A stretch of 64,000 nt of DNA from Diphasiastrum complanatum (GCA_029204225.1 MU832104.1:23131-87130); one strand, 5' to 3'. Positions 53,541-64,000 are shown, counted from the stretch's first letter. Program-made: numbers and translations. The notes: generated by a model not told the origin, from the sequence alone.

Positions 53541-55549
53541 CCACCATGCCGAGGGATAGGGATCCCTTGAGGGATCACGTCACCATCGCTGCGGCCTATG
53601 GCACATCGGGCACGAAGAGATGGACTTGCAGATACTGTCACCAGTCTTACACTGGAGGGCCCACACGCATCAGGGCACATTTGTTACGTTTGAGAGGGTA
53701 CGGGATTGCCCCTTGCATGCATGCTCCTGACACGCTACTCACTCTTGTCGCATCGGAGGAGGTTGGCCCTTCGAGGATCAGGATGGGGCACAGACTGAGA
53801 GGTAAACATTCAATTCTAAGACTCTTAGTACTTACACTTCAAACATTGATCAAGTTTTAAGTTTTAACTCAAGTCTCACATGATACATCCAGTCTGAAGT
53901 TTCAAGTTTCAAGTTCAACGATCATTGATCATCTAATTTCTAAATTGTATTGTAATTTGTCCTTTTCGGTAGATCGAGATGCAGTCACGGCGACACAGCC
54001 AGAGGCCACCACATCACGCCCCCCAGTTGCCATCCGCTCACCCCTCGCTTCCCATGGCTCAGAGGACAGAGTTTCAGATGAGGCAGGGCCTAGTACCCGA
54101 CCTGACCCGCCTTCTGGTGCAGGATCCTCGTCACCACCTCCAGCCATGACCATACCGGCACCACATCATCCACCTGAGAGAGGGAGAGGTAGACGGGGCC
54201 GCACTACACAGATGGGGGGTAGGGAGTACTATGTGTCCAGCTTTGCTCCCAGAGCCATGGCAGAGGCAGAGGTTGCCATTCGACAGTTGTTCTACACCTG
54301 CGATCTGCCATTTCATCTGGCTAGGACCCCGACATGGAGGAGGGCGATGAGTGCAGTGAGTGCGATTGGGCAGGTGTGGCCGGGGCCATCTTGTGAGCAC
54401 CTGAGGACGAAGGGACTTCTTGATGAGCGGGCTTCTGTTGACCAGAAGCTAGAGCCTCTTAGGAAGGCATGGGCAAAGTACGTACTACTATGATTTTAAA
54501 TTTATGCATTGTAAACTTTAAAGACTTTATGATGATTGATCTGAGATCATTGATATGTATTATGTAGTAATAAGTATGTACATTGTAATTTGTACATTAA
54601 GTTTTCATACATTATTGTGCCATGTGGTGGCATTGCACATGCCACAATGCATACTTATTACTTGTTGATTGCAGCTAGCTATTTATGTTTAATCATGAAT
54701 CATGAATCATGATTGTAATTTGTCAATATTCAAATGATCATTTATTATGAAATTTGCCATGAAATTTGAATTACAATTTACGATCTCGGATCTATCATCT
54801 TGTCTTGTCACTTGTAAGTTGTGCAATACTGCAACAATGCAATGTGAGTTGTGACTTGTCACCTGTGAACTTTCAACTAGGTATGGTTGCACCATCATAT
54901 CTGATGGTTGGAGCGATACAAGAAGGCGCCACATATTGAATATCATGGTGTCTTCGTGCATGGGGACGATGTTTCTCAGATCCATCGACACCTCTGGGGA
55001 GGCAGTCACGGGCAGTACATGTTCTCACATATTCGAGCTGCCATTGAGGAGGTCGGACCACAGCACGTGTTGTACAGGTATATATATTCTACTTATTACA
55101 ATTTACTATAATGTTAAATGGTAATTTGTAAATGTTAATGTTGAATGTTCATTGTTCAATGGCGATTGATTAACAATGGATTATGGTTCACTAAGCAGTT
55201 GCCACTGAGCACTTGAATTCGGAATTCCAGAGTCATGTGCAGGTGGTCACAAATAATGCGTCAAACTGCGTCTCCATGGGTAGGCTCGTTAATGAGACCT
55301 ACCCCCACATCTTTTGGACACCTTGTGCTACACACTGTCTGGACTTGTTGGTCGAGGATGTGGCCAAGATTCCATGGATTGCGGAGGTGGTGCGTACTGC
55401 ACGGTTCTTGGTGAGATTTGTCACCAAGAAGCCTAGGGTCCTAGCCATGTTCAGGAGACCCCCACCTTGGATGTCTTGAGACCTGCCCCCACCAGGTATG
55501 CAAGTTGCAAGTTGCAACTCGAATTGAATGCGCTTCTGTAGACTGTTGG
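53539..55549 (+). mobile_element. hAT-type transposon (BED/DUF659), cut by gypsy LTR
   Basis: Plus-strand relative of the 1-3560 element. Its 5' UTR may extend left of the LINE (about 51010-51099). It stops at about 55545, where a gypsy LTR starts. The C-terminal dimerisation region is absent here. Confidence 0.82.
53546..55545 (+). pseudogene. hAT transposase gene, four exons, truncated
   Basis: The start codon has strong context (GCCACCATG, 53540-53548). Exon 1 (53546-53801) has the BED finger WTCRYCHQSYTGGPTRIRAH. Exon 2 (53973-54477) is Pro/Ser-rich, then AEVAIRQLFYTCDLPFHLAR (DUF659). Exon 3 (54881-55077) has YGCTIISDGWSDTRRRHILN. Exon 4 (from 55233) has HVQVVTNNASNC, WTPCATHCLDLLVEDVAKIP and RFLVRFVTKKPRVLAMFR. 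The introns have GT/AG ends and the joins keep frame. A frameshift near 55465 precedes LDVLRPAPTRYAS. Truncated before the catalytic C-terminal part. Confidence 0.86.
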
Positions 55550-55833
55550 TGTTAGGGACCCAACTCCCTTGGGTCCCAAACCCAGACTTGAGACTGGACG
55601 ATGACTGGGCCTGTAGACTTGACCGGTGACTCATGAACCTGTATGGTTGCCACGTGTCATGATCCCGGAGTGCACATGGCTTGGAGTCTCTCTCTTTCTA
55701 GTATACAAGGGGAGGAGGACTCATTCGCCATCCATTCTGTCTACCTAGGAGCAGTTGGATGGAGAGCGTGTGCACGGCCAGGATGTATTGCTAGCGTGAG
55801 GCAGGAGATGGCTGAGAGCCTAGGCGGTGGTAT
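55550..55833 (+). repeat. Gypsy M 5' LTR, left part
   Basis: Starts TGTTAGGGACCCAACTCC (or TGTTGG six bases earlier) against hAT sequence. It ends in GGTAT, the copia N target duplication. Confidence 0.75.
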
Positions 55834-56213
55834 TGTTAGAATTAATGGTTAATTGTAGAGGCCAGCCTGCGTGCTAGAAGGCCTATTTCTATTTTTAGTA
55901 TAGGTACCTAAGTTAGTACCAATTTTGCTAGAATAGTATAGAAATCTATTTTAACCAAGTTAGCATAGATTTCTATTGTTAAGACTTCATAATTAGCATT
56001 TCAATTGCTATTGTAGTAGAATAGCTTTTGCTTTTCATTGTGGACAGCCTCTATAAGAGTAGATGGGCGCCCACCTCCATTGTTATCTCAGTTTCCAGCT
56101 TATGAAGCATAGCTTCTTGCAGTCTCTCTTCTTCTTCAGCTTGTGGTTGATGTTTTGTGTGAGTACTAATAAGATTAGTCTACTCCGATTAGAGAATCTC
56201 TTCGATTCTAACA
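55834..56213 (+). repeat. 5' LTR of copia N and PBS
   Basis: 380 bp. A TATA-like CCTCTATAAGAG lies near 56050. GGGTATCAGAGCC (56214-56226) follows as primer site, one base off the TGGTATCAGAGCC form. Confidence 0.95.
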
Positions 56214-56226
56214 GGGTATCAGAGCC

Positions 56227-56835
56227 ATCTCGTTAAGATCGGGATCTACGGAAGGAGAAGATCAGCGCTGCAGGTTTTACTGGTGGAGATCGCATCTAGT
56301 GGAGGTGCTATTTAATGAAGGTTGTATCTGGTGGAGGCGTCATCCCGTGCAGGTTTTTCTGGTGGAGGACACATTTGGCACAGGTTAGCTTCTGGACAGG
56401 CAGCATCTGAGGGCGGCACATCTGGTGCATGTCACATGGCTACAGGTTACAGCAGGTGCAGGCAGCATCTGAGGACGGTAGCAGCTGGCGATAGTTAATA
56501 TCTGAGGCAACAACAACCAGACAGATCAAGACAGGTAGTACTTGAGGCAGCAAAGACCAGGACAGGTCTGATTCAGGGCAGGTGCTAACCGGACAGTTCT
56601 AATCTGAGGCAGTAGAGGCCAGACCAGGTCTGATTCAGGGCAAGTGCTAACTGGACAGGCAGCGAGCAGATTTCTACAAGCAGGAAGAACTGAGGAAGGC
56701 AGAATCTGGGACAAGCATAGGCAAGATCTGGACAAGTGATATCTAGTGAAGGCAATAATTGGACAGGTAGTTGTCCTCAAAATTTGTTGCATGCAATTGT
56801 ATTCTTAGTGGAAAGCCCATCATTTTTGTACAAAG
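56227..56835 (+). other. Copia N leader with CAGG-rich degenerate repeats
   Basis: Many short phrases such as GGACAGGT, GAGGCAG and TCTGATTCAGGGCA recur between 56340 and 56780 (for example near 56570 and 56630). No frame is supported. The repeats may act in RNA packaging or be mere expansion. Confidence 0.7.
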
Positions 56836-57669
56836 ATGGGGAGTCTGAATGAATCTGTTCTTCCAGAATCAAGCAAGTTAGATGGATCTAACTATAGCTT
56901 GTGGAAGTTCAAACTTCAGAATATCCTTCAGGACAAAGATTATTGGGAAATTGTCATGGGACAAGAGGTGATGGCTCACGGTCTCAATGATCAAGATAGA
57001 AGGGCATTTGAGAAACGGGTGCAACGTGCGCATCATATCATCAACTTATTTGTGAAGGATAAGGTGATTCCGCTGATCAGGAATGCAATTGGGCCTAAGG
57101 ATGCATGGGATATCCTTAAGAACACATATGAAACGGTAAGTAAGTCTCGAACGTTGTTCTTGAACAATAAGCTTCATACCTTGAAAATGGAATCAGAAGA
57201 ATCCATTACGGATTTTATTACCAGGGTGAAGGATCTAAGAGATCAGTTGTCTTCTATAGGGGAAATTGTACTTGATAATACTCTAGTACAATTTGTTTTG
57301 AATAGCTTCCCATTACAATATCAGAACTTTGTTATAACACTAAGTTTAAGGGAGAGATCGCCGACATATGATGAGCTCAATGGTTTGCTACTTCAAGAGG
57401 AATTACGAAGACAAAACCTGATGTCTAGAGAAGATTTCAAGGAACTGGGATTCTTTTCCAAAAATCAAGGTAATAAGGGCAAGAAGAAAGGAGGCAAAAA
57501 GGATCAGAAGCAGGAAGGGAAGGACAATACGGAAAAAGGAGACAGTTCCAAATCTAATCCAAAGAGAAATGGCAATTGTAATTTTTGTGGCAAGTATGGT
57601 CATTTTGCGTTTGAGTGCAAGAAAGAAGGCTATCCAGGACAAGAAGAAGCAGTCAGGCAACTTCATTGA
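56836..57669 (+). pseudogene. Copia N gag (UBN2 plus zinc knuckle)
   Basis: ATG at 56836. SVLPESSKLDGSNYSLWKF (DUF4219), VKDKVIPLIRNAIGPKDAWD and ITDFITRVKDLRDQLSSIGE (UBN2), a Lys/Gly-rich linker and an intact CCHC knuckle, CNFCGKYGHFAFEC (about 57578-57619). In copia gag and pol form one polyprotein; here a shift near 57625-57640 moves the protease to another frame. Confidence 0.92.
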
Positions 57670-58375
57670 AGACGAAGACAAAAGTGAAGTTGTGGGATGC
57701 TATGAGTTATTCTCAGCTTCAACATCAGAGATCTCTGAAGATTGTTGGTATATTGATTCTGGAGCAACGCAACATATGACATCACATCGTGAGTGGTTCA
57801 CACAGTTTGATGACACTGGTGTAAATTCACATGTCAAACTTGGAGACAATTCTTCTTACAATATCAAAGGTAGAGGTACAGTGAGAGTACATTTACCTTC
57901 AGGGAATATAGGAGAAATTAAGAATGTTCTCTATGTTCCAGGCTTAAAAAAGAATTTACTTTCAGTTTCTGCCATAGCTAAACAGAATATGAAAGTTGAG
58001 TTTGACGATCAGAAGTGTCTCATCAAAGACAAAAACAAAGGTTACAAAGTTGTGGTCAAAGGATTATTGGAAGGTCGACTTTACAAACTTGATGCAATTA
58101 CATTGGATCATCAGGTTTGTGCAGCTTCTGATAGTATGGAGAGCAGGATATGGCATGAAAGGTTTGGACATCTGAACTATAAAAGCTTACAGGTTCTAAA
58201 AGACAATAATATGGTAATAGGATTACCTAATATTGTATCTTCAGGAAAAATTTGTGAAGGATGTGTTATGGGCAAGCATCATCGTATGCAGTTTCCCAAG
58301 GATGGAGCGTATAGAGCCAAGAAATCTTGGAGCTTGTTCATACAAACTTATGCGGTCCCATGCAGACTGAGTCTA
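57640..58375 (+). pseudogene. Copia N protease and GAG-pre-integrase
   Basis: Protease with intact DSGATQHMTSHREWF (about 57758), LYVPGLKKNLLSVSAIAK, pre-integrase RIWHERFGHLNYKSLQVLKD and CEGCVMGKHHRMQFPK (integrase zinc binding). Another frameshift near 58325-58335 precedes LVHTNLCGPM. Confidence 0.92.
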
Positions 58376-59433
58376 TAGGGGGAGCATCCTACTTCATGAT
58401 ATTTGTGGATGATTTTTCCAGGAACGTATGGATATACTTGCTTAAGTATAAGAGTCAAGCTTTTAAGTTCTTTACTCAGTTCAAATCACTTGTTGAGAAG
58501 CATACAGGAAAGCAAATCCAGATTCTACGTTCAGATAAGGGAGGTGAATTTATATCTACAGAGTTCCAGGAATTCTGCAAAGAATATGGAATCAAGAGAC
58601 AATTTGCTTCAACTGATACACCACAACATAATGGAGTAGCCGAGAGAAAGAACAGGTCTGTTGTGGAGAGTGCTCGAAGCATGCTACAAGGTAAGAACCT
58701 CAAGAATCATTTGTGGGGCGAAGTAGTTAGTACAGCAGTTTACTTGCTTAACAAAAGTCCTACAAAAGCTGTTCTAAATCGAACTCCAGAAGAAGCTTTC
58801 ACAGGTATAAAACCTAAAGTGGATCATCTACGAGTTTTTGGTTGTATAGTATATGCTCATATTCCTAAAGATAATCGTCAAAAACTTGATTCAAAGGCAA
58901 TCAAGTGTTTATTCTTGGGTTATAATGAGGAAGAGAAGGCATATCGCCTTTATAATCTTACCAGTAAGAAGGTGATTATGAGCAAGGATGTTGTGTTTGA
59001 AGAAAGTGAGTCTTCTACCCTAGAAGATCATGAGGAGGATGTATTTTCTCCTTCATCAAAAACTCCTATTATAGATGATGTTCAGGAAGATACAGGTCCA
59101 TGTGATACAGCTTCTACACAAGTTATACCAAGGGTGTGTACACAGGTGGATCTTGGTAAACAGAAGGAAAGGTCAAGGGTATTTGATACATATTCTCCTT
59201 CTACGTCACCTACAAAGAAGTTACCAAGATGGTATTTTGAGACTATAAAAGATAGTCAAATGTTGGATGAGGGAGAATCGAGTCAACAAGGAGCTAAGAG
59301 ATTGACACGGTCAAGTGGACACTATCATGAAGATGGTGAAGAAACGCATTATGCATTTATGGCTTCAGTGTTGGATTCTGAGGATCCTTTATTTTATGAA
59401 GATGCTGCAAAAGAACACATGGGATCTTGTTGA
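58327..59433 (+). pseudogene. Copia N integrase
   Basis: LVHTNLCGPMQTESIGG (Asp of the first catalytic block is Asn: HTN for HTD), MIFVDDFSRNVWIYLLKYKS, LRSDKGGEFIS, TPQHNGVAERKNRSVVESAR and the C-terminal FLGYNEEEKAYRLYN, MSKDVVFEES. A long acidic/Ser linker leads to a frameshift near 59405-59420 before RT. Confidence 0.9.
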
Positions 59434-60160
59434 ACTTCCAGCAGGTAAGAAACCAATTGGTTGCAAGTGGATTTATAGAACCAAGTTTAAGTCTGATGGT
59501 TCTATAGATAAGTATAAGGCCAGATTAGTAGCCAAAGGATATGCTCAGAGGGAAGGGATTGACTATGAAGATACTTTTGCACCGGTTGCTAAAATGAATA
59601 CTTTGAGGAGTGTTTTGGCAATTGCATCTCATTTTGGATGGGATATTCAGCAAATGGATGTCAAGAGTGCTTTCTTGAACGGTTACCTTGAAGAAGAGGT
59701 TTATCTGGAGCAACCTCAGGGTTATGAGGTTGAAGGCAAAGAGCACTTGGTTTGCAAGTTAAAGAAAGCATTATATGGGTTGAAACAAGCACCTAGAGCA
59801 TGGTATACACGTATCAACAATTATTTTTTGAAGCAGAATTTTCATAGAAGCATGTCAGAGTCAACGCTTTATATTATGAAAGATTTGGATGACATAGTCA
59901 TTGTAAGTCCATTTTTACACCATATGATCCAAGTGTAAAGCTTACAAAAGAGGAAAATTCTGAAAGTGTGAATGAAACACTTTATAGGCAGCTTGTAGGT
60001 AGTCTTACCTATCTAACGACTACTCGACCAGACATTTCATATGCAGTGAGCATGGTGAGTCAATTCATGTCTTTAACAAAAGTTTGTCATTGGAAAGCAG
60101 CAAAAAAGGATTTTGCGTTATGTCAAAGGGACACTCAGGTATGGCATTTATTATGGTAAA
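59410..60160 (+). pseudogene. Copia N reverse transcriptase lacking the catalytic box
   Basis: TWDLVELPAGKKPIGCKWIY, SIDKYKARLVAKGYAQ, QQMDVKSAFLNGYLEEEVYL, LYGLKQAPRAWYTRINNYFL. After LDDIVIVS (near 59905) the sequence jumps to FTPYDPSVKLTKEEN, so the block with YVDD is deleted. RT then continues as QLVGSLTYLTTTRPDISYAV to a frameshift in AAAAAAGG near 60105. Confidence 0.92.
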
Positions 60161-60655
60161 GGAACAAAAATAAAACTTGAGGGTTTTGTTGATGCTGACT
60201 GGGTAGGAAATGCAGAAGATAGAAGATCGACTACAGGATATGCATTTAATCTTGGAACGGGAACTATATCTTGGAGTAGTAAAAAGCAACCAACAATTGC
60301 TTTATCTTCTACAGAGGCAGAGTACAGGGCTACTACATCAGCAACTTGTGAAGCAATTTGGTTACGAAGGATTCTAAAAGATCTTCATATAGAACAAGTT
60401 GAACCTACAATTCTATGGTGTGACAATCAGAGTTGTATTCAGCTTGCAAAGAATCCAGTATTTCATAGTAGGTCAAAGCATATTGAAGTTCAGCAGCATT
60501 TTATACAAGAAAAGTTACAAAGTGGTGAAGTAGAGTTGATCTACTGTGACACCAATGATCAAGTTGCAGATATCTTCACAAAAAGGACTTGGTCGTGAAA
60601 AATTTGAGAAGTTCAGGACTCTCCTAGGTGTTATTGATAATCAATTATCCATTAA
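60100..60655 (+). pseudogene. Copia N RNase H
   Basis: [77 protein letters not shown] and QVADIFTK. A final frameshift near 60585 changes the end (LGREKFEKFRTLLGV is in another frame). Confidence 0.92.
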
Positions 60656-60662
60656 GGGGGAG

Positions 60663-60962
60663 TGTTAGAATTAATGGTTAATTGTAGAGGCCAGCCTGCG
60701 TGCTAGAAGGCCTATTTCTATTTTTAGTATAGGTACCTAAGTTAGTACCAATTTTGCTAGAATAGTATAGAAATCTATTTTAACCAAGTTAGCATAGATT
60801 TCTATTGTTAAGACTTCATAATTAGCATTTCAATTGCTATTGTAGTAGAATAGCTTTTGCTTTTCATTGTGGACAGAGAGTAGATGGGCGCCCACCTCCA
60901 TTGTTATCTCAGTTTCCAGCTTATGAGTCAACTCCGATTAGAAAATCTCTTCGATTCTAACA
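60663..60962 (+). repeat. 3' LTR of copia N, with two deletions
   Basis: 300 bp. Compared with the 5' LTR it lacks about 10 bases around CCTCTATAAG and about 70 bases between TTATGA and GTC(T)ACTCCGATTAG. Confidence 0.93.
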
Positions 60963-60967
60963 GGTAT

Positions 60968-61130
60968 GGGACGCCGTCTGGGATGGAGGTCGGATCTTGC
61001 TTGTTACGGTCACAGGCCAGGGCACGGTGGGTGGACCCGGATTAGGTCCTATGGCGGGGTGGAACGTGAACCGTTTGGTCTCTTGTAGTTAACCGGCACC
61101 TGGAGGTTTGCAGTGAGTAGGTTTGTAACA
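60968..61130 (+). repeat. Gypsy M 5' LTR, right part, with PBS
   Basis: Continues the LTR after copia N and ends GTTTGTAACA at 61130. TATGGTATCAGAGCC (61131-61145) is the tRNA-iMet-like primer site. Confidence 0.82.
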
Positions 61131-61145
61131 TATGGTATCAGAGCC

Positions 61146-61679
61146 ACTGCATGCTAAAAGCAGGTGCGTTGATCCGTAGAGCTTTTCTTGTAATTTACGA
61201 TGCTTTTGACGGAATTCAAAATGGTTTTTAAATGCATTTTTTATGCACCCTTTTGTGTTTTATCCCTATTGCGATGAACTGCAACGATGGAAATAGGGGT
61301 CTGAAACCCAGCGTAGAAGGTCTGATGGCCAGTGTAACTTCTGGAAGGGGTGAGGTGGCATCTATTTGCCACGAGGGATGAAAGCTAACCAATCCCTTGG
61401 TTGTGATTACGTTAGGTGGCAAAGAAAAGCCACTTGGCAGATGGTAAGCAAGCATGGAGAGGGAGGCATACCTGTCCTATGCAGGAGTTTTTTTGGGAAG
61501 AAGAGGTGGAGGTGGTGGTGCATCCTTCTTCTTGCTCTCTTATTCCTCTTGGCAGCCATGGACAATACCATCTAGTTTGTGAAGAGATAGCAAAAGTAGC
61601 TTGGTATCTACCTTCCTTGAGTAGCTTTTGATTCTCTTCTATCATTTCTTCTTAATTCACCTCTCTTCTCTTTGTAAAA
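61146..61679 (+). other. Gypsy M leader, no gene seen
   Basis: Short overlapping frames on both strands, none with a domain, between the PBS and the gag start. Confidence 0.6.
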
Positions 61680-62520
61680 ATGGAGCCTACTCCTACCACA
61701 CAGCCTATGTCCCCTGTTCATGAGGCTACAGTATCTGCCTCTGTCTTAGACCCTGATGCTTTGATGCTAGCTATTAACAGTCTACAGCAACAGATTGTGG
61801 ATATGCAAGCAAAGCACAGTCGGGATCAGCAGGATCTCAAGGAATTGACGCAGCTAAGGCAATTGGTGCATCAACCCTTGTTTACTCCTGAAGTTTTTGC
61901 TGGGGAAAAGAAGGATAAAACCCCGGAGGCGGTCTTGCAATGGCTGGATCGATGGAATTCGCACTTTTCCATGCACGATTCATCCGAGGATAACAAGATC
62001 AATCTCGCCGTCATGTACCTGCGAGGTAAAGCATTTACCTGGTGGCAAGATATAAGGGGTAAGCCTGAAGTTCCTAGGAATTGGGAGGATTTTTGTAAGG
62101 CCTTTAAGGCGGCCTTCCTTCCTATTCTTGACGATTTTGAATTTTACCGTCAGTATGCAACTATTCATATGGGGAATCGGCCCCTGGATCAGTATTTACA
62201 AGAATTACCAGCTAGAGGTCAGGAGGCACCAGCCTCTTACCCTCGAGGATGTTGTTCGCTTCGCCAGAATCTACGATGATACTCATACGATGGCTAAGCC
62301 TGAGACTGGTGTCTTGCTCGACTTAAAGGGTAAGAGGCCTTTCTTTCCAAAGAAATCGAAAGATAAGGAAGGGGCTTCAGGTTCAGGGAAATCGAAGAAA
62401 AGATCTACCTTGGACCAAGAAACCTTCATGAAAGCTAGAAGCGACAATCTGTGCTTCAATTGCATGGAACCAGGTCATGTCGCGAAGGAATGTCCAAAGA
62501 AACGGAAAGCTAAAGGGGCA
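61680..62520 (+). pseudogene. Gypsy M gag with zinc knuckle
   Basis: ATG at 61680. A coiled segment (LMLAINSLQQQIVDMQAKHS) is followed by the retrotransposon gag region (NKINLAVMYLRGKAFTWWQD, NWEDFCKAFKAAFLP). A frameshift near 62210 leads to RRHQPLTLEDVVRFARIYDD and the knuckle CFNCMEPGHVAKECP (about 62450-62493). It packages the element RNA in virus-like particles in intact relatives. Confidence 0.87.
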
Positions 62521-62629
62521 TCTTTTAAGATGCCAAGTAACTCTAGCATATCTAGTGTAGATCTTTCCTTTGCTAGTAATTTTGTGTGTGAGCATTGTTG
62601 TTTTAATACGGCTGTTTTTGGCCCTCATG

Positions 62630-62930
62630 ACCTCATTCGGATGAAAGGGGTTGTGGGTGGCGAAGCCGTTACTGCATCAATTCCACACATAATTTTATTA
62701 ACGCAAATTTGTTGCAGAAGCTAAAGGTGGAAACAAGGCAAAGTGACCACCGATACACAGTGAAGCTGGCAACTGGAGCAGAAAGCCAAGTTTGGGACCG
62801 GATAGTCCCACGTCTACCAATAGAGATTCAAGCCTATAAGGATAATTAGACTTTCATATTATGAATCTAGATAGGGTAGATGTTATACTTGGTAAAGAGT
62901 GGTTCTATGAGAGGAACGAGTCTATGAGTT
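62630..62930 (+). pseudogene. Gypsy M aspartic protease remnant
   Basis: MKGVVGGEAVTA, then one frame over SHNFINANLLQKLKVETRQS, VKLATGAES and, after a stop, LDRVDVILGKEWF (compare the gypsy D.ILGM.WL motif). The active-site DSGA is lost at the frameshift near 62670. Confidence 0.72.
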
Positions 62931-62934
62931 TCGT

Positions 62935-63729
62935 CATCCTCACCAGCCTTGGTATGATGAGGTATGCAAACAACTCCACTCCCAAGTCAACTATGCACAA
63001 GCTGTACAATCTCCCCATCTTCGTAATATCAGACGCTTGTATAGCTATACTTGTCGTTGTAAACAACGCATGTATGAAACTTCTGAAGGGAAACATCTTG
63101 TGGATCTTCTCTATAATTTTTCATATGGGGCTTTTTGGCTTGAGTTTATCCCACGGGCTCCACCTCCATTGTTGAGAGTTTTTCGTTGTTGGACTGAATA
63201 TGCCACACTACTCTATACCTTTCCTTTGAAGTTTGATCCAATTGTCATATCTCTCGGAATATCAACCTAGAAGCATGCCACTGACATGCTTGCGCCCATC
63301 TGGGCCTCACTCCTTGATCAGGCCCTCATTTTTTGGCTTTCCCCCATCCATGGTGCACAAATATCATCTACCCCATTCATAAGAGTGACGACCCCATGAA
63401 ACCTGATAACTATCGTACCGTTATGATTGGGCACATTGTGGCTAAACTTTATGGCACTATCCTTCAGACAGTGATTAGTTGTGAGCTGAGACACGGCAAT
63501 TACATGGCCTTGGGCCAAGTTGGCTTCAGGACAACTTATTCCACCATTGATCATGTGTTCACACTTCGTGCTATCATTGAGGAGACTAGATCTAGACATG
63601 ACGAGAGTGTATTGTTGTTTTGTGGATTAGCCTTGATGATACGTGAGATGATGTTGTTGCGACGAGACTTAGTCAATGCCCAGGTTTGTTTTGATCCTCA
63701 AACCCGTGTCACTGATTTCTTTCCATAGA
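62935..63729 (+). pseudogene. LINE ORF2 remnant (RT fingers joined to C-terminus)
   Basis: Blocks WYDEVCKQLHSQVNYAQAV, then PWCTNIIYPIHKSDDPMKPD, NYRTVMIGHIVAKLYGTILQ and LGQVGFRTTYSTIDHVFTLR match RT motifs seen at 53508-53040 (GQAGFRPGHSTSDQIFILR). After ETRSRHDES it passes to GLALMIREMMLLRRDLV, which corresponds to the far C-terminus of the other LINE (VGLLLREMYTLRASLLP). The palm with YADD is therefore missing. A stop is at 63727. Confidence 0.8.
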
Positions 63730-64000
63730 CGACACAGAGGACAGATCAGAGGATGAGAGAGATATTCCGAGTCGCGCTCAGATGTCAGTGCACGAGTCAA
63801 CTCTCCAACAGGACGAGGTTTAGAGCAGGCAACATTGTTCACAGGTCCAAACAGGGTAGTTTCACTCCTCACAATCCAATGCCCTCCATGATTCTGATTA
63901 CGTCCTACTTAAGGGCTCTCAACCGAGACTTGAGGCTTGTTTTTTACATCGTGATATATATGTGTTTTCTTCCAGCTCAATAGAGAGATTCAGCATATCT
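62935..64000 (+). mobile_element. LINE fragment with internal deletion
   Basis: Begins HQPWYDEVCKQLHSQVNYAQ (the segment between endonuclease and RT), then RT fingers, then directly the C-terminal region. It runs to or past the window end. It is related to the LINE at 51100-53508. Confidence 0.78.

Larger units (their letters stand above)
55834..60962 (+). mobile_element. Ty1/copia N, nearly complete, inserted in gypsy LTR (TSD GGTAT)
   Basis: LTRs 55834-56213 and 60663-60962 start TGTTAGAATTAATGG and end GATTCTAACA, flanked by GGTAT at 55829-55833 and 60963-60967. Internal order: PBS, gag, protease, integrase, RT, RNase H, polypurine tract AAGGGGGAG. The LTRs are nearly identical apart from deletions, so it is probably the youngest insertion in this nest. 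Confidence 0.95.
55550..62934 (+). mobile_element. Ty3/gypsy M: split 5' LTR, PBS, gag, protease remnant
   Basis: The LTR is 55550-55833 plus 60968-61130, interrupted by copia N. PBS, gag and protease follow. Pol after protease is absent; LINE sequence starts at about 62935. Confidence 0.82.

Noticed and set aside
61366..61645. Overlapping frames in the gypsy leader
   Set aside because: Short, mutually overlapping on both strands and without domain.

Overview
The window looks like nuclear DNA from a land plant with a large, transposon-packed genome. The signs are many Ty1/copia pol fragments, Ty3/gypsy and LINE remnants, BED/DUF659 hAT elements with spliceosomal introns, tRNA-iMet primer binding sites, long (GA/CT)n tracts, and one split eukaryotic host gene. 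No bacterial operon, CRISPR array or rRNA was seen. A fern or other non-seed plant would fit, but the sequence alone does not prove the lineage.

The only host gene I can support is a minus-strand GET4 homologue (tail-anchored protein targeting). Its last five coding exons lie at 47494-47411, 45155-45109, 44565-44443, 29863-29779 and 29678-29589. Every junction is canonical and the reading phase is continuous to a TGA stop. It is invisible as an open reading frame because each exon is short. One intron is about 14.6 kb and carries a hAT-type MITE, a partly inverted copia, a second copia, LTR remnants and a LINE scrap. The N-terminal exons were not found and probably lie beyond 64000.

Layout. 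1-3560: decayed hAT (BED + DUF659 + C-terminal dimerisation region), minus strand, next to a cluster of palindromes. 3600-10330: non-coding, with tandem duplications, poly-C runs and two opposed GA/CT microsatellites. 10330-12610: decayed plus-strand copia. 13560-23203: copia pile-up, with a minus 5' LTR-gag piece, a minus RNase H tail, and a plus copia invaded by a second copia (TSD AACTG) that itself holds a minus-strand copia fragment. 23300-25450: very decayed minus gypsy. 25450-29588: no gene seen. 29589-47494: GET4 exons with intronic elements. 48570-51009: copia gag pieces. 51064-64000: a LINE inside a GA microsatellite just 5' of a hAT transposase gene; the hAT is cut by a gypsy LTR, which is split by a nearly complete copia (TSD GGTAT); then gypsy gag and a LINE with an internal deletion.

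All transposons seen are broken by frameshifts, stops or deletions, so none appears autonomous as read. The points most worth checking are the GET4 gene with its giant intron, the hairpin-repeat LTR family, the 80-bp dyad repeats in a copia leader, the palindrome cluster beside the hAT, the inverted 3' half of the intronic copia, and the LINE seated in GA repeats.
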